From: ZC4RG30 sp039917615
Lineage (GTDB): Bacteria > Pseudomonadota > Gammaproteobacteria > Steroidobacterales > Steroidobacteraceae
Direction of reading: 5' to 3'
DNA: 64,000 nucleotides
Assembly (NCBI GenBank): GCA_039917615.1
Contig: JBDSJD010000012.1
Location: forward strand, 1 to 64,000
Shown: positions 43,252 to 51,629 of the stretch, one piece after another
Position numbering within the stretch: position 1 is the first letter of the stretch
How the letters are laid out: each line of letters begins with the position of its first letter
Position numbers and translations under genes: made by a program
Notes under the pieces: model-generated
The model's database searches: none
What the model was told of the DNA's origin: nothing
Seen by the model: only the letters and a program-made list of their open reading frames with translations

Positions 43252-44004
43252 TCAAGCGCCTGGAGCATGCTGGCGCTGTCTCACTGCTTCATAAAGCAGC
43301 ATGCCCGACGCTACCGATACATTCATGCTCTCGACCGCACCCACTTGCGGCAGACGTATGAGGAAATCGCAGTTCCTGCGGGTGAGTTCACGCAGGCCAT
43401 CGCCCTCTGCGCCCATGACCAGCGCTACTGAACCTGCAAGATCTGCCTCCCAGGCCAGTTTCTCGCCCGCCATGTCGGCGCCCACAATCCACTGGCCGGC
43501 ATCCTTCATCAGCTTCAGCGCACGCGCCAGGTTGGTGACTGTTACCAGAGGCAGGGTCTCGGCCGCACCGGCTGCAACCTTGCGCACCGTGGCATTCATG
43601 CCGGCGGCACGATCCTTCGGGACTACCACTGCGAGCGCGCCGCAGGCATCGGCCGTGCGCAGGCAGGCACCGAGGTTGTGTGGGTCCTGCACTCCATCGA
43701 GCACCAGCACCAGTGGATTCTGTGCAATTGTCAGCGCGTCGACCAGTTCGTCTTCATGCCAGGGCTCGAGTGGATCCGCCTCGACCATCACGCCCTGATG
43801 AGCCACATCGCCAAGTCGCGCAGTCAGTGCCTTCGCGTCGACACGCTCAGCTTTGATTCCTGCGGCCTGCGCCAGCTGCAGCAGTTCACGCATCCGTGGA
43901 TCGTCACGTCGGGCATCGACGAACATGCGGCGCACGCGCCCGCCGGAGCGTGCCAACAGCGTGCGCACCGCGTGCAAGCCGAAAACCAGCGACGGCGCAC
44001 TCAT
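43252..44004 (-). CDS. rlmB: 23S rRNA (guanosine-2'-O)-methyltransferase RlmB
   Basis: SpoU-type methyltransferase for G2251 of 23S rRNA. I start at the ATG overlapping the rnr stop (ATGA), giving 250 residues beginning MSAPSLVFGLHAVRTLLARS. SPOUT motifs: LVLDGVQDPHNLGACLRTAD (~113-132), VALVMGAEGDGLREL (~195) and ESMNVSVASGMLLYEA. The rnr-rlmB order is conserved in gammaproteobacteria; rpsF normally follows. Confidence 0.96.
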   Translation of the reverse strand: MSAPSLVFGLHAVRTLLARSGGRVRRMFVDARRDDPRMRELLQLAQAAGIKAERVDAKALTARLGDVAHQGVMVEADPLEPWHEDELVDALTIAQNPLVLVLDGVQDPHNLGACLRTADACGALAVVVPKDRAAGMNATVRKVAAGAAETLPLVTVTNLARALKLMKDAGQWIVGADMAGEKLAWEADLAGSVALVMGAEGDGLRELTRRNCDFLIRLPQVGAVESMNVSVASGMLLYEAVRQRQHAPGA

Positions 44005-46121
44005 CGGCGGCGCTTCTCCGGAGCGGTCCCGGTCGCGAAGTTCCCCGGCTCCGCCAGAAGATCCAGATCGATGAGGCCTTCCACCGGGTTCACCGAGGTG
44101 ACGATAACGCGCACGTGCGCGCCGAGCTGCAGCCGGCGCTTGCTGCGCAGACCTACCCAAGCCTGCAGCGCGTCATCCTTCACGTATTCGTCATCGCGCA
44201 GGTTGTCCAGATGCAGCAGGCCGTCGGCCGCGGCCTCGATGATCTGCACGAAGCAGCCGAAGTCGACCACCGAGGTGATGATGGCGTCGAAGGTCTGGCC
44301 GATGCGGTCGCGAAGATAGATGCACTTGAGGTATGCATCGACATAGCGATCCGCTTCGTCGGCCCGTTTCTCACACTGTGTCAGGTGCAGGCCCAGCACA
44401 TCCAGTTGCGACGTCTCGTACGCGCGCCCCGCGGAATCCTGCGCCGACACCATGGCCTTGATGGTCCGGTGCACAACCAGATCCGGGTAACGCCGGATCG
44501 GCGAGGTGAAATGTGCGTATTGCTTCAGCGCCAGGCCGAAGTGGCCCAGGTTCACAGGCTGATACACCGCCTGCATCATGGAACGCACGATCAGCGTCTC
44601 GATGAACGGGCGGGCCGCCGGGTCCCTGATGAGGGGCGAAATCTTTTGCAGGTCGCGGGTGGTGATTTCTGCCGGCAGGTCCACGCCCACGCCCAGCGCA
44701 CGCAGCGTGGTGGTAAGGATCTCAAGCTTGCGCGCATCTGGCTCAGCATGTACCCGATACAACGTCGGGATCTTGCGGTTTCCCAGTTCGCGCGCGGTCG
44801 CCACGTTCGCCAGCACCATGCACTCTTCTATCAGGCGATGCGCATCGTTGCGCCTGGGCAGATCGATGGCGCTGATCTGCTCGGCCTCGTTCAGCACGAA
44901 ACGCGGCTCGGGCGCATCGAAGTCGAGCGCGCCACGGCGGTGACGAGCCTTCAGCAACGCGCGATACACATCCACCAGCGGCAGCAGACGCTCGGTGAGC
45001 GGACCGATCTGCTCGCGTGCGTCGGGTCGACCTTCGAACAAGGCCGCGGACGCCTGGTTGTAGGTCAGGCGCGCGTGTGAGCGCATTACCGCAGGATAAA
45101 ACCGCGCGTTGCCTAGCTGGCCAGACGACGATACCTGCATGTCCGCGACCAGGCACAGGCGGTCCACTTTGGGTTGCAGCGAGCACAGCTCGTCCGAAAG
45201 CACCGACGGCAGCATCGGCACCACGCGTTGGGGGAAATACACGGACGTGCCTCGCTCGCGCGCTTCGGCATCCAGCGCAGTGCCCTCGCGTACGTAATGG
45301 CTCACGTCTGCAATCGCCACCACCAGGCGGAAGCCGCCTTCGGCGGCCTCTGCATACACTGCATCGTCGAAATCCCGCGCGTCATCACCATCGATGGTGA
45401 CCAGCGGCAGGGTGCGCAGATCGACGCGGCGCGCAGCTTCCTGCGGATCGATCGCGCGTCCATGTGCTGCTGCGTCGCGCACTGCCGTTTCAGAAAAGTC
45501 GCGCGGCAGATTCAACTTCGCGATGGCCGCTTCGGTTGCCAGAGTCACGGGCTTTTCCGGGTCGAGCAGCCGCTCAACTCGCGCCACGCCAGTTACCCCA
45601 TCCTTGGGATAAGTGATTACACGGGCGATTACCCAGCTTCCAGGTTTCGCACCGTTCAGATCTGCGGGCGCAACGGTGCAATGGAGATTCAATCGCCGGT
45701 CAGCCGACTGCACGCTGGCACTGCGTCCGCGAATTTCCACGGTGGCCAGAAATGCGCCGACTCCGCGCGCCACTACTTCGATCAGCTGGCCGGACCAGCG
45801 ACCGTCATGCCCTTGGCTTGCGGCGACCCGCACCTGGTCGCCATGCATTACGCCGGCCATCTCCTTGGGCGGCAGGAATACGCTTTCGGTAAGACCCTCG
45901 CTGCGAACAAACCCGAATCCACCCCTATTGGCGGACACCACCCCGGTCAGCGTCCGCTGTGCGCCAGAAGGGACGGTAGGCCGTGCAGCACGACCACCAA
46001 ACTGTGGCGCGCGACCTCCGCCGGCGGGGCCCCGGTGCGTGGAACCGGAACGACTGGATTTGGTTTTCGATCTTTTCAGGATATGCCTCAGGTGGGCCGA
46101 TCGGCCGTTGGAAGGCCGCAA
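44001..46121 (-). CDS. rnr: Ribonuclease R
   Basis: 3'-5' exoribonuclease able to degrade structured RNA. Cold-shock domains begin at ~residue 60 (TGVVSANRGGFGFVRSEG), the RNB catalytic domain has DGDDARDFDDAVYAE (~245-259), and an S1 domain ends the protein (~residues 610-690). At 706 residues it is shorter than E. coli RNase R (813); the N-terminal helix-turn-helix region is replaced by ~55 basic, Gly/Arg/Pro-rich residues. The exact start is uncertain in that low-complexity tail. Upstream is the divergent tRNA-Leu gene. Confidence 0.95.
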   Translation of the reverse strand: MRPSNGRSAHLRHILKRSKTKSSRSGSTHRGPAGGGRAPQFGGRAARPTVPSGAQRTLTGVVSANRGGFGFVRSEGLTESVFLPPKEMAGVMHGDQVRVAASQGHDGRWSGQLIEVVARGVGAFLATVEIRGRSASVQSADRRLNLHCTVAPADLNGAKPGSWVIARVITYPKDGVTGVARVERLLDPEKPVTLATEAAIAKLNLPRDFSETAVRDAAAHGRAIDPQEAARRVDLRTLPLVTIDGDDARDFDDAVYAEAAEGGFRLVVAIADVSHYVREGTALDAEARERGTSVYFPQRVVPMLPSVLSDELCSLQPKVDRLCLVADMQVSSSGQLGNARFYPAVMRSHARLTYNQASAALFEGRPDAREQIGPLTERLLPLVDVYRALLKARHRRGALDFDAPEPRFVLNEAEQISAIDLPRRNDAHRLIEECMVLANVATARELGNRKIPTLYRVHAEPDARKLEILTTTLRALGVGVDLPAEITTRDLQKISPLIRDPAARPFIETLIVRSMMQAVYQPVNLGHFGLALKQYAHFTSPIRRYPDLVVHRTIKAMVSAQDSAGRAYETSQLDVLGLHLTQCEKRADEADRYVDAYLKCIYLRDRIGQTFDAIITSVVDFGCFVQIIEAAADGLLHLDNLRDDEYVKDDALQAWVGLRSKRRLQLGAHVRVIVTSVNPVEGLIDLDLLAEPGNFATGTAPEKRRR

Positions 46122-46201
46122 GTGTAGCGTCTGGCGCAGGTCCTAAGTGCTCGCATTGACTTCCGCTACCTGGCTTGCGTACATTTCGCGGCCCACCGGC
46201 A

Positions 46202-46265
<64 letters not shown>

Positions 46266-46286
<21 letters not shown>

Positions 46287-46388
46287 AGTCAGGGTTTCAA
46301 GACATCTCACACTGTCTCGAAACCTTTCAGAAACCCCGCTTTATGCGGGGTTTTTTGTGCCGTTTTGTCTCAGGGCGTACCATTCAAG
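46266..46388 (+). repeat. Left direct repeat at tRNA-Leu (attachment site)
   Basis: Begins inside the T-arm of tRNA-Leu at CGAGTCCTCTCCTGG and runs through the tRNA end and its terminator to CGTACCATTCAA. A second copy lies at 53712-53831 in the same orientation with about 14 differences by eye, one of them a missing G in the tRNA part. The pair brackets the accessory genes between them and is the expected trace of site-specific integration into a tRNA. Confidence 0.85.
46332..46356 (+). terminator. Terminator of tRNA-Leu
   Basis: AACCCCGC and GCGGGGTT form an eight-pair stem around a five-base loop, followed by a run of T (TTTTTTG) on the plus strand. It is a standard intrinsic terminator 45 bases after the tRNA. 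Confidence 0.92.
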
Positions 46389-46399
46389 CTCAGCTGCGG

Positions 46400-46460
46400 T
46401 GTGGGTACATTTGTGGGTATCTCGTCAACCCACAAAAGTTGTGCCCACTTTTGTGGGTAT
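46400..46460 (+). repeat. Cluster of TGTGGGTA-type repeats (candidate integrase arm sites)
   Basis: TGTGGGTA occurs at 46400, 46412 and 46452 on the plus strand, with inverted ACCCACAA at 46428 and a partial inverted GCCCAC at 46443. A related pair (TGTGGGTA, TGGGGGTA) lies at 53635-53654 just inside the right repeat. Such clusters next to a tRNA attachment site are typical of tyrosine-integrase islands, though no integrase gene remains. Confidence 0.55.
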
Positions 46461-46553
46461 CGACTGCTTTTGACTAGAAACTCAGATTCTCCCTTCGACA
46501 GGCGTCCTCTAAGGTGGACTCTATGGCGATTGAAACAGATAAGCTGGCTGCTC

Positions 46554-48149
46554 CTACTTTTCTTCCTTCGATAAGAAAGTGACTTCCGGGTAGCGATCGC
46601 TCGGACGGCTCATGAGCGGCTCATCTCTTCCCAACAAGTGCTTGTCGAAAAACGCGAGTACATATTCGTTCACGAGTCGCACCATTCGCTCGCCGTCGAT
46701 TGTGCCTATGACATCGAGTCCGAGTTTGTTGAGCTGTCGAATCATTGGATGGGTGAGCGGAAGATCCATGAAACTGCCATGAGCGGTGCCGGCTATCCGC
46801 ACCAAGTAGCTGGCAGCCGTAGCTTGCTCGTATGAGATGGCATGATTGAAGTGAGATGCGTTGCTCATGTGCATGAAAGGGACGCTGAGCGGAGGCTCAT
46901 CGAGTAATAACGGCTGAAATCCATCCAGGTTGACGCCGGCGCGACAGCGACGATCCTCGGCGCATGTAATGTGGCTAGCTGTGCCTCCGTATGACATTCC
47001 CAACACTCCGATGTGGTCAAGATCGAAGTGACTGGCGAGTACAGCATCGTTCGCCTGCAAAGTGGTTAGTTCGCTTAGCACGAATCGTTGATCGTTCGAT
47101 GCCGTTCGATGTGTGGCCGTGTCCCGTTCTGTGGCCTGCGGGCGAAGCGCAACCCGCTCCTTGATCAGTCGACTTCGGTAATCGTTCGACAACGATGGAT
47201 CGTCGAGTTGTGCTAGCAGGGCACGTGATCGTTCCTGTGTTTCAGCACTATTCTCGACAGCATTCTCGACGGCCTTTTCGCTGATGGCCCCACGCTCAAG
47301 AATCGGCTCGATGCCGATGGTCGAGCCGTCGGACAATTTCAAGCCGGCACTGTGACCCGAATGATTGATTTCGATGACAATATAGCCCTGACTCGCGAGT
47401 TCCTCGACCAAAATAGTGTTCTGCTCAGGCCATGACCCCAATCCATGCGAATAGACCAATACCGGGAAGCGCTGGCGATCCGTTGTTGGTGGGACATCGG
47501 TCCAGGCATTCGTTCGAACTCGACCCCATGACTGTGGAATCAAACCTGCGGACGATTTGCCCGGCCAAAGAAACAGGAGGGCGTAGCGGGCAACAACGGC
47601 TGCTGGATCAGGAACGGAATCTCTTTCTAGATCGCGCACTGTGGTGCCGGCCTCAGTTGGATACGAGATGCGCAGGAGCAATTCACGATGGTCGTTGGGA
47701 TTCGAGGTGTAGGTCTCCAAGCGCGACGAATCCGTGAGCCGAAGCTCGCGGACGCCGACTGAATATTTGCCAAGTGGCCTTGGATATTCATAGCGGGGAA
47801 AAAAGAGGCAATACACAATGGAGATCATCAGAACGAACCCAGTTCCAATGACCGCTGTCCATCGCGCGAATTGTTTCACGAATCTTTCTTTGCTTTCACG
47901 AACGCGTGAAGGCGTGGCGGCGGCGGATCGGCGCGGGATGAGGAGGATGGCAAAGAGACCAGCAACGAAATATGCTGGAAACAATTGAACTCGCGGTCCA
48001 TCAAAGACAAGTTGGCTGGCAATCAAGCTGACGGCGAAAAACCTCAGCCAGCGATTCTGATTGTCTGAGATAAGCTGCGTTGGCCAGACAAAAATACAAA
48101 TGGCCAGCAGACTCAGCGTGACCGCATCGAAAACGTTCCAGAGGATCAT
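46554..48149 (-). CDS. Membrane-anchored alpha/beta hydrolase (PAF-acetylhydrolase-like)
   Basis: A 531-residue protein with three to four N-terminal hydrophobic segments (to ~residue 120) and a C-terminal alpha/beta hydrolase. The nucleophile elbow is GMSYGG (~382), the oxyanion-side loop is YSHGLGSW (~230), and candidate acid and base residues lie in VNLDGFQP and GTAHGSFMD. The layout resembles bacterial platelet-activating-factor acetylhydrolase-like esterases. The substrate is unknown. Its ATG overlaps the stop of the GIY-YIG frame. Base composition looks lower in GC than the backbone, consistent with transfer. Confidence 0.8.
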   Translation of the reverse strand: MILWNVFDAVTLSLLAICIFVWPTQLISDNQNRWLRFFAVSLIASQLVFDGPRVQLFPAYFVAGLFAILLIPRRSAAATPSRVRESKERFVKQFARWTAVIGTGFVLMISIVYCLFFPRYEYPRPLGKYSVGVRELRLTDSSRLETYTSNPNDHRELLLRISYPTEAGTTVRDLERDSVPDPAAVVARYALLFLWPGKSSAGLIPQSWGRVRTNAWTDVPPTTDRQRFPVLVYSHGLGSWPEQNTILVEELASQGYIVIEINHSGHSAGLKLSDGSTIGIEPILERGAISEKAVENAVENSAETQERSRALLAQLDDPSLSNDYRSRLIKERVALRPQATERDTATHRTASNDQRFVLSELTTLQANDAVLASHFDLDHIGVLGMSYGGTASHITCAEDRRCRAGVNLDGFQPLLLDEPPLSVPFMHMSNASHFNHAISYEQATAASYLVRIAGTAHGSFMDLPLTHPMIRQLNKLGLDVIGTIDGERMVRLVNEYVLAFFDKHLLGRDEPLMSRPSDRYPEVTFLSKEEK

Positions 48150-48596
48150 ACGAGTTCAGCATACAGAACGCGGAAGCGGGAATTCCATGAGAGTGTCGCC
48201 GTTTCCCTGTTCAGGAGTGGTTTCTGGTGGCGAAGGTATTCGCGGATATGCCTGCCCTCTTCCTGGCGCGCCAAATCGGTTTGTGTCCACGCCAGAATCA
48301 TCATGAGTGGCAGTCGCTGTTCGGCATACAACTCCCTGATCCATGAGATATAGAGGCCGAAGGCGTGGCGACTTGACCCACCAAGGCCGTTCATCTGGCA
48401 ACCACAGCCTGGCCTCCTTCATGTGCTGCATGAACCGCGAACGCGGTGAGCGGGTCTGGCCGATATAGCGGACGAGTTCGACGTCGCGAGGATCGGCCAG
48501 GGCGTAGATGGCAGCCTCCGCGGGCGCGGCCCCGGTCACGTCGAGGATGTGGGAGGTACAGCTCGAGCGGATCCGTCGTCCAATTTCGTGCTGCAC
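48146..48596 (-). pseudogene. GIY-YIG nuclease-like gene broken by a frameshift
   Basis: The first frame, from the ATG at 48596, gives a GIY-YIG start (AAIYALADPRDVELVRYIGQ, then TRSPRSRFMQHMKEARLWLP) and loses sense after WWVKS. The sense continues in the neighbouring frame (RHAFGLYISWIRELYAEQRL, then LARQEEGRHIREYL) and ends at 48146 in an ATGA overlap with the hydrolase start. One extra base near 48370-48385 explains this. It is either a recent pseudogene or a sequencing error. Intact, it would be a ~148-residue single-domain GIY-YIG protein. Confidence 0.75.
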
Positions 48597-48641
48597 AGCT
48601 CTGCCCCGTCTGCGGATTACGGCGTGGTCATTTTGTCAGGG

Positions 48642-48659
48642 AACTGTATATATACAGTT
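48642..48659. promoter_or_regulatory. 18-bp perfect palindrome, candidate operator
   Basis: AACTGTATATATACAGTT is perfectly self-complementary. It lies 45 bases upstream of the GIY-YIG start and 52 bases upstream of the small-gene series, in the divergent promoter region. It resembles an SOS box (CTGT...ACAG), but the spacer is six instead of eight bases, so LexA binding is doubtful. Confidence 0.5.
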
Positions 48660-48711
48660 TCTATACCCGACGTACCAAGATGCAAGCGCCAGCTTTTGCT
48701 ATCGTCGGGGC

Positions 48712-48870
48712 ATGAAAATTAACTATCTCGGCTGGGGCCACACCGCCGCCATAGGCTTGGCGGTGGGGCTGGGTGCCTTGTGGTGGCCGCTCGTGCTGGT
48801 GAGCTTCGGGGCCTGCGCGGCGCTGATACTCAGTGCGATGCTGCGCAAGCGCAGAAGCAAGGCTCAGTGA
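48712..48870 (+). CDS. Small membrane protein, 52 aa
   Basis: A 52-residue protein with two hydrophobic stretches (HTAAIGLAVGLGALWWPLVL and SFGACAALILSAML) and a basic tail RKRRSKAQ. No family recognised. Its stop overlaps the next ATG (TGATG), so it is the first of four coupled small genes. Confidence 0.6.
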   Translation: MKINYLGWGHTAAIGLAVGLGALWWPLVLVSFGACAALILSAMLRKRRSKAQ

Positions 48871-49043
48871 TGCCAGATAAGAAGAACCTCGTCAGACCCG
48901 GCGCGGGCATGGGCCTTGGAATCGCATTAGGCGTCGCCATCGGCGCGGCGACCGACAAAATGGGGTTATGGATAGCCATGGGCGTGGTATTCGGAGCTGT
49001 ATTTGCGGCCGCTTCGAGACGCAGGAACCGCCATGCCGGATAA
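48870..49043 (+). CDS. Small Gly/Ala-rich membrane protein, 57 aa
   Basis: A 57-residue protein starting MPDKKNLVRPGAGMGLGIAL, with small-residue-rich hydrophobic segments of glycine-zipper character and a basic end (ASRRRNRHAG). The first residues match the next gene's product (MPDKKKLVRSLGM), so the two look like diverged tandem copies. Function unknown. It overlaps the genes on both sides. Confidence 0.6.
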   Translation: MPDKKNLVRPGAGMGLGIALGVAIGAATDKMGLWIAMGVVFGAVFAAASRRRNRHAG

Positions 49044-49173
49044 GAAGAAGCTCGTCAGGTCGCTGGGCATGATCCTTGGCGCGATCTTCAACGTGGTATT
49101 CGGCTTGATCTTTGGGATCCGCTTACGTCACCTGCCGCCCGCCGCAAGGAAGCCGGAGGACGCGCAAGCATGA
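49033..49173 (+). CDS. Small membrane protein, 46 aa, paralogue of its neighbour
   Basis: A 46-residue protein: MPDKKKLVRSLGMILGAIFN, then VVFGLIFGIRLRHL and a hydrophilic tail. It overlaps the end of the preceding gene by 11 bases and the following lipoprotein gene by four. The shared MPDKK-LVR start suggests duplication of the upstream gene followed by loss of the Gly-rich part. Confidence 0.5.
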   Translation: MPDKKKLVRSLGMILGAIFNVVFGLIFGIRLRHLPPAARKPEDAQA

Positions 49174-49373
49174 AGGCCGTACGAATCGCATTCGTCGCAT
49201 TCGCATCATTGGCCATGTATGGGTGTGCCTTCTCGCGAGGGGACTGTAATCGAATGCTTGACGATGCGCGTAAGCGCTGTCTTCGAGCCCAAGAATCAAA
49301 TGCCTCAGCACTCAAGGCCATGAAATTCAAGAAACGCCAACCAAACATTATCATCGTTATACCCGAAGACTGA
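49170..49373 (+). CDS. Small lipoprotein, 67 aa
   Basis: A 67-residue product with signal peptide MKAVRIAFVAFASLAMYGC, whose final Cys (residue 19) could be lipidated, then a charged region with further Cys residues (SRGDCNRMLDDARKRCLRAQ). It overlaps the preceding small gene (ATGA). No family recognised. An insertion-sequence remnant begins two bases after its stop. Confidence 0.55.
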   Translation: MKAVRIAFVAFASLAMYGCAFSRGDCNRMLDDARKRCLRAQESNASALKAMKFKKRQPNIIIVIPED

Positions 49374-49374
49374 C

Positions 49375-49458
49375 TAGGGCGTGTTCACACTATCTGAGAC
49401 CTTCGACGATGAGCGCGAAGCAGATGAAGGCGATGAACATCAGATCGAGCTTGTCGAA
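49375..49458 (-). mobile_element. Remnant of an IS5-family element (transposase C-terminus)
   Basis: The minus strand encodes FDKLDLMFIAFICFALIVEG-LR-stop at 49390-49458, the usual C-terminal end of one IS5-type transposase group. It is followed by the element tip GTGTGAACACGCCCTA read on the same strand. The rest of the transposase and the other inverted repeat are absent, so only ~85 bp remains. Confidence 0.7.
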
Positions 49459-49869
49459 CCATTGTGATGTCCATCCGCATGGGACGGGTACGTTAAAAAA
49501 ACCAACCCCAAGTCATCGGCAAGTGTCGCGGCGGATGGAGCTGTAGCTTCACGTCACTCTGGACAAAACGCCTGAGCCAAGAAGGGAGACTTTACACCGC
49601 TCTTAGGCCGCCTGCTTGAATGTAAGCGTCTGCTCAGGGCCGTGGTACCGGGAATCCGACCGCCAGGATCTGGCTGTCCGTAAATCTCGATCGCTTCATG
49701 TAGAACTACTCCAATAGAGAACATTCTACTTCTCAGACCCCCAGTTCAAATGGAGCGATTACCAGAGTTCCACGGTCATGGACACTCATGAATGGCTGAA
49801 ACTCTTGTTGTCGCCGTGGCTCGTGAATACGAAAGTCGCACCATGTTGCACGACATGGAGAACCGCACT
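49459..49869. other. Stretch with no recognisable gene
   Basis: Frames are short and interrupted on both strands. The region begins at the broken edge of the IS remnant and looks like decayed mobile DNA. No repeats, RNA genes or clear promoters were seen. Confidence 0.45.
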
Positions 49870-50142
49870 ATGAACGCTCAAGCGAAAGCCAAGCGCGCCC
49901 CGCGTGAACCAGCAGGAGCTTCGACCACCTTATCGCTCAATAAAGAACTGCGGCTGAAGATCGCCGTCGAGGTACGGTCCACAACCACGCGCGGCAGCCG
50001 CACACCACTGGGTTTCAGTCGTTTGGGACTGTACACCGGACAGCGAAGGATCGCCTTCACGAATGTACGAGAGCACTCATCGACCTACCGTGATTCTCAG
50101 GCTCTGCTGCCAGGCCGCTCGGTTGTTGCACATCGAAATTGA
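49870..50142 (+). CDS. Doubtful short ORF, possible truncated ribbon-helix-helix protein
   Basis: A 90-codon frame starting MNAQAKAKRAPREPAGASTT and continuing LSLNKELRLKIAVEV, which faintly resembles the start of an RHH-type antitoxin. The remainder is not protein-like and the frame could be chance. It lies between the IS remnant and a GntR operator. Confidence 0.2.
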   Translation: MNAQAKAKRAPREPAGASTTLSLNKELRLKIAVEVRSTTTRGSRTPLGFSRLGLYTGQRRIAFTNVREHSSTYRDSQALLPGRSVVAHRN

Positions 50143-50183
50143 TGTCGCGCGACATCGCGGTGACCCCTTGGATGTCCGCCTCT

Positions 50184-50212
50184 TCTGGTGTACGATTTGT
50201 CTGTACACCAGA
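50184..50212 (+). promoter_or_regulatory. GntR (YtrA-type) operator
   Basis: Ten-base inverted arms TCTGGTGTAC and GTACACCAGA are separated by nine bases and end in the GntR start codon. YtrA-subfamily regulators typically bind GTGTAC/GTACAC-like palindromes at their own promoters, so autorepression is likely. Confidence 0.75.
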
Positions 50213-50613
50213 TGCCGCCCAAGAATCTCCAGATCCGAGTCGAGGTAGACGGCGCGATTCCGGCCTATCGCCAGATCGTGGACCAGTTCCGCACACTAAT
50301 CATCGAGAACGCGCTGCGGCCCGGAGACGCCCTGCCTGCCGTTCGCCGGCTGGCTCTCGATCTGGGCATTCATTTCAACACCGTCGCGGAAGCATATCGC
50401 CTGTTGGCTCAGGAAGGCTTTCTGGAAATCGTTCATGGTCACGGCGCGCGTGTGCTGGACCGCACCGCGCCCCGGCAGCCGGGGCCGGAAGTGGCCGATG
50501 AATTTCAACGGAAGTTGCGGAACCTGGTGGCTGGGATCAGGGCTCGGGGTCTCAGCGCCCGGCGGATCGCCGGCGAGTTGCGAGGATTGGCGGAAGCATT
50601 GGAGAGCCGATGA
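50212..50613 (+). CDS. GntR-family (YtrA-type) transcriptional regulator
   Basis: A 133-residue regulator with the GntR winged helix (PAYRQIVDQFRTLIIENALR, then RPGDALPAVRRLALDLGIHF) and only a short helical tail, the YtrA subfamily pattern. It starts directly at the end of an inverted-repeat operator. Its stop overlaps the start of the DUF5808 membrane protein, so the pair is an autoregulated module. The effector is unknown. Confidence 0.9.
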   Translation: MPPKNLQIRVEVDGAIPAYRQIVDQFRTLIIENALRPGDALPAVRRLALDLGIHFNTVAEAYRLLAQEGFLEIVHGHGARVLDRTAPRQPGPEVADEFQRKLRNLVAGIRARGLSARRIAGELRGLAEALESR

Positions 50614-51629
50614 TTCAGTATCAGGAAGCCATAGGTCGGGTATTGTTCGCCGCGTTGATCTTGCTCCCTGCTGCAGTGTGGCATTGGAGTGCAGGACGTT
50701 CCCAGAGACGGGGGTCCACGTTCTTCGGGGCGCGTGTCGAGCCCGGCTTTGCGGAATCGGATGCCGGTCGAGCCATTTCTCGGACGTTTCATTTGCGCCT
50801 ATGGTTGATCGCGATTGCGATGGCCGCGATGGCGCAGAGCGGTTTGGTCGAGACTTTGATTCTTAATTTAACTACCGTTTCCGCCGCTGGATGGATCGCG
50901 TTTGCTCTGGCACATCGCCGGACCCGCCAGCAAGCTTCCGCGACGGCGGTGCCTGCGGCGCGAGTCGCGTCCCTGATGGCTGCACCTGAGAGTCCATGGC
51001 TTACAGCCCTTGATTGGGTCGCCATGATCGTTCCGGTGACAGCGCCAACCGCGACTCTGATTATCCTGGCGCAGTATGGGACTGGCTTCTCAGAGCAGTT
51101 TTTGTCAAGGCATTACTTTTCCGCCGTCTATACGCTGTCAATCGGTCTGATGTGTTCAGCGAACCAATTCGCCTTGCGCTATCGCTCACGGCCCAGCGAT
51201 TGGGCGTCCGATCCAGGCGCGAGCCACAAATACCGCACCTATCTGGGCGTCATGATTGCGGCCGTCTTCACCATCATCGGCGCGAAGACCTGTGCATTGA
51301 CGCTGATGGATTTCCGTCTGACTGTGCCCTGGCTGCGGAACTGGAGCATGTCCGGGTATTTTTTGATCACCTTTCCGTTGGCAGCTTTGTGGCTATTTGG
51401 CGTGTGGCGGATGAAGTGGTGGCTGAGCCGTCATCTCGCCACCGAAAGCGTCGATCCCATGCCCGATGCCTGTTGGAAAGGGGGACTTTTCTATTTTAAC
51501 CGCCAGGATCCGGCTCTGGTCGTGCCGGCGCGATCCGGCGTGGGCTTTTCATACAACTACGCGCGGCCGTCGGTGTGCGTAGTAATTGTCGTCATCCTTG
51601 CATTCTCGATCGCAGCCGTAGTGCGCTGA
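50610..51629 (+). CDS. Membrane protein with C-terminal DUF5808-like region
   Basis: A 339-residue integral membrane protein with seven to nine hydrophobic segments. The C-terminus has the DUF5808 signature (MPDACWKGGLFYFNRQDPAL, then RSGVGFSYNYARP), which is commonly seen in proteins paired with YtrA-type GntR regulators. Function unknown; roles in envelope stress or antibiotic response are proposed for similar pairs. It overlaps the regulator by four bases. Confidence 0.82.
   Translation: MIQYQEAIGRVLFAALILLPAAVWHWSAGRSQRRGSTFFGARVEPGFAESDAGRAISRTFHLRLWLIAIAMAAMAQSGLVETLILNLTTVSAAGWIAFALAHRRTRQQASATAVPAARVASLMAAPESPWLTALDWVAMIVPVTAPTATLIILAQYGTGFSEQFLSRHYFSAVYTLSIGLMCSANQFALRYRSRPSDWASDPGASHKYRTYLGVMIAAVFTIIGAKTCALTLMDFRLTVPWLRNWSMSGYFLITFPLAALWLFGVWRMKWWLSRHLATESVDPMPDACWKGGLFYFNRQDPALVVPARSGVGFSYNYARPSVCVVIVVILAFSIAAVVR

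Noticed and set aside
48642..48659. LexA (SOS) box
   Set aside because: CTGT and ACAG are six bases apart instead of eight; kept only as a palindrome of unknown use.
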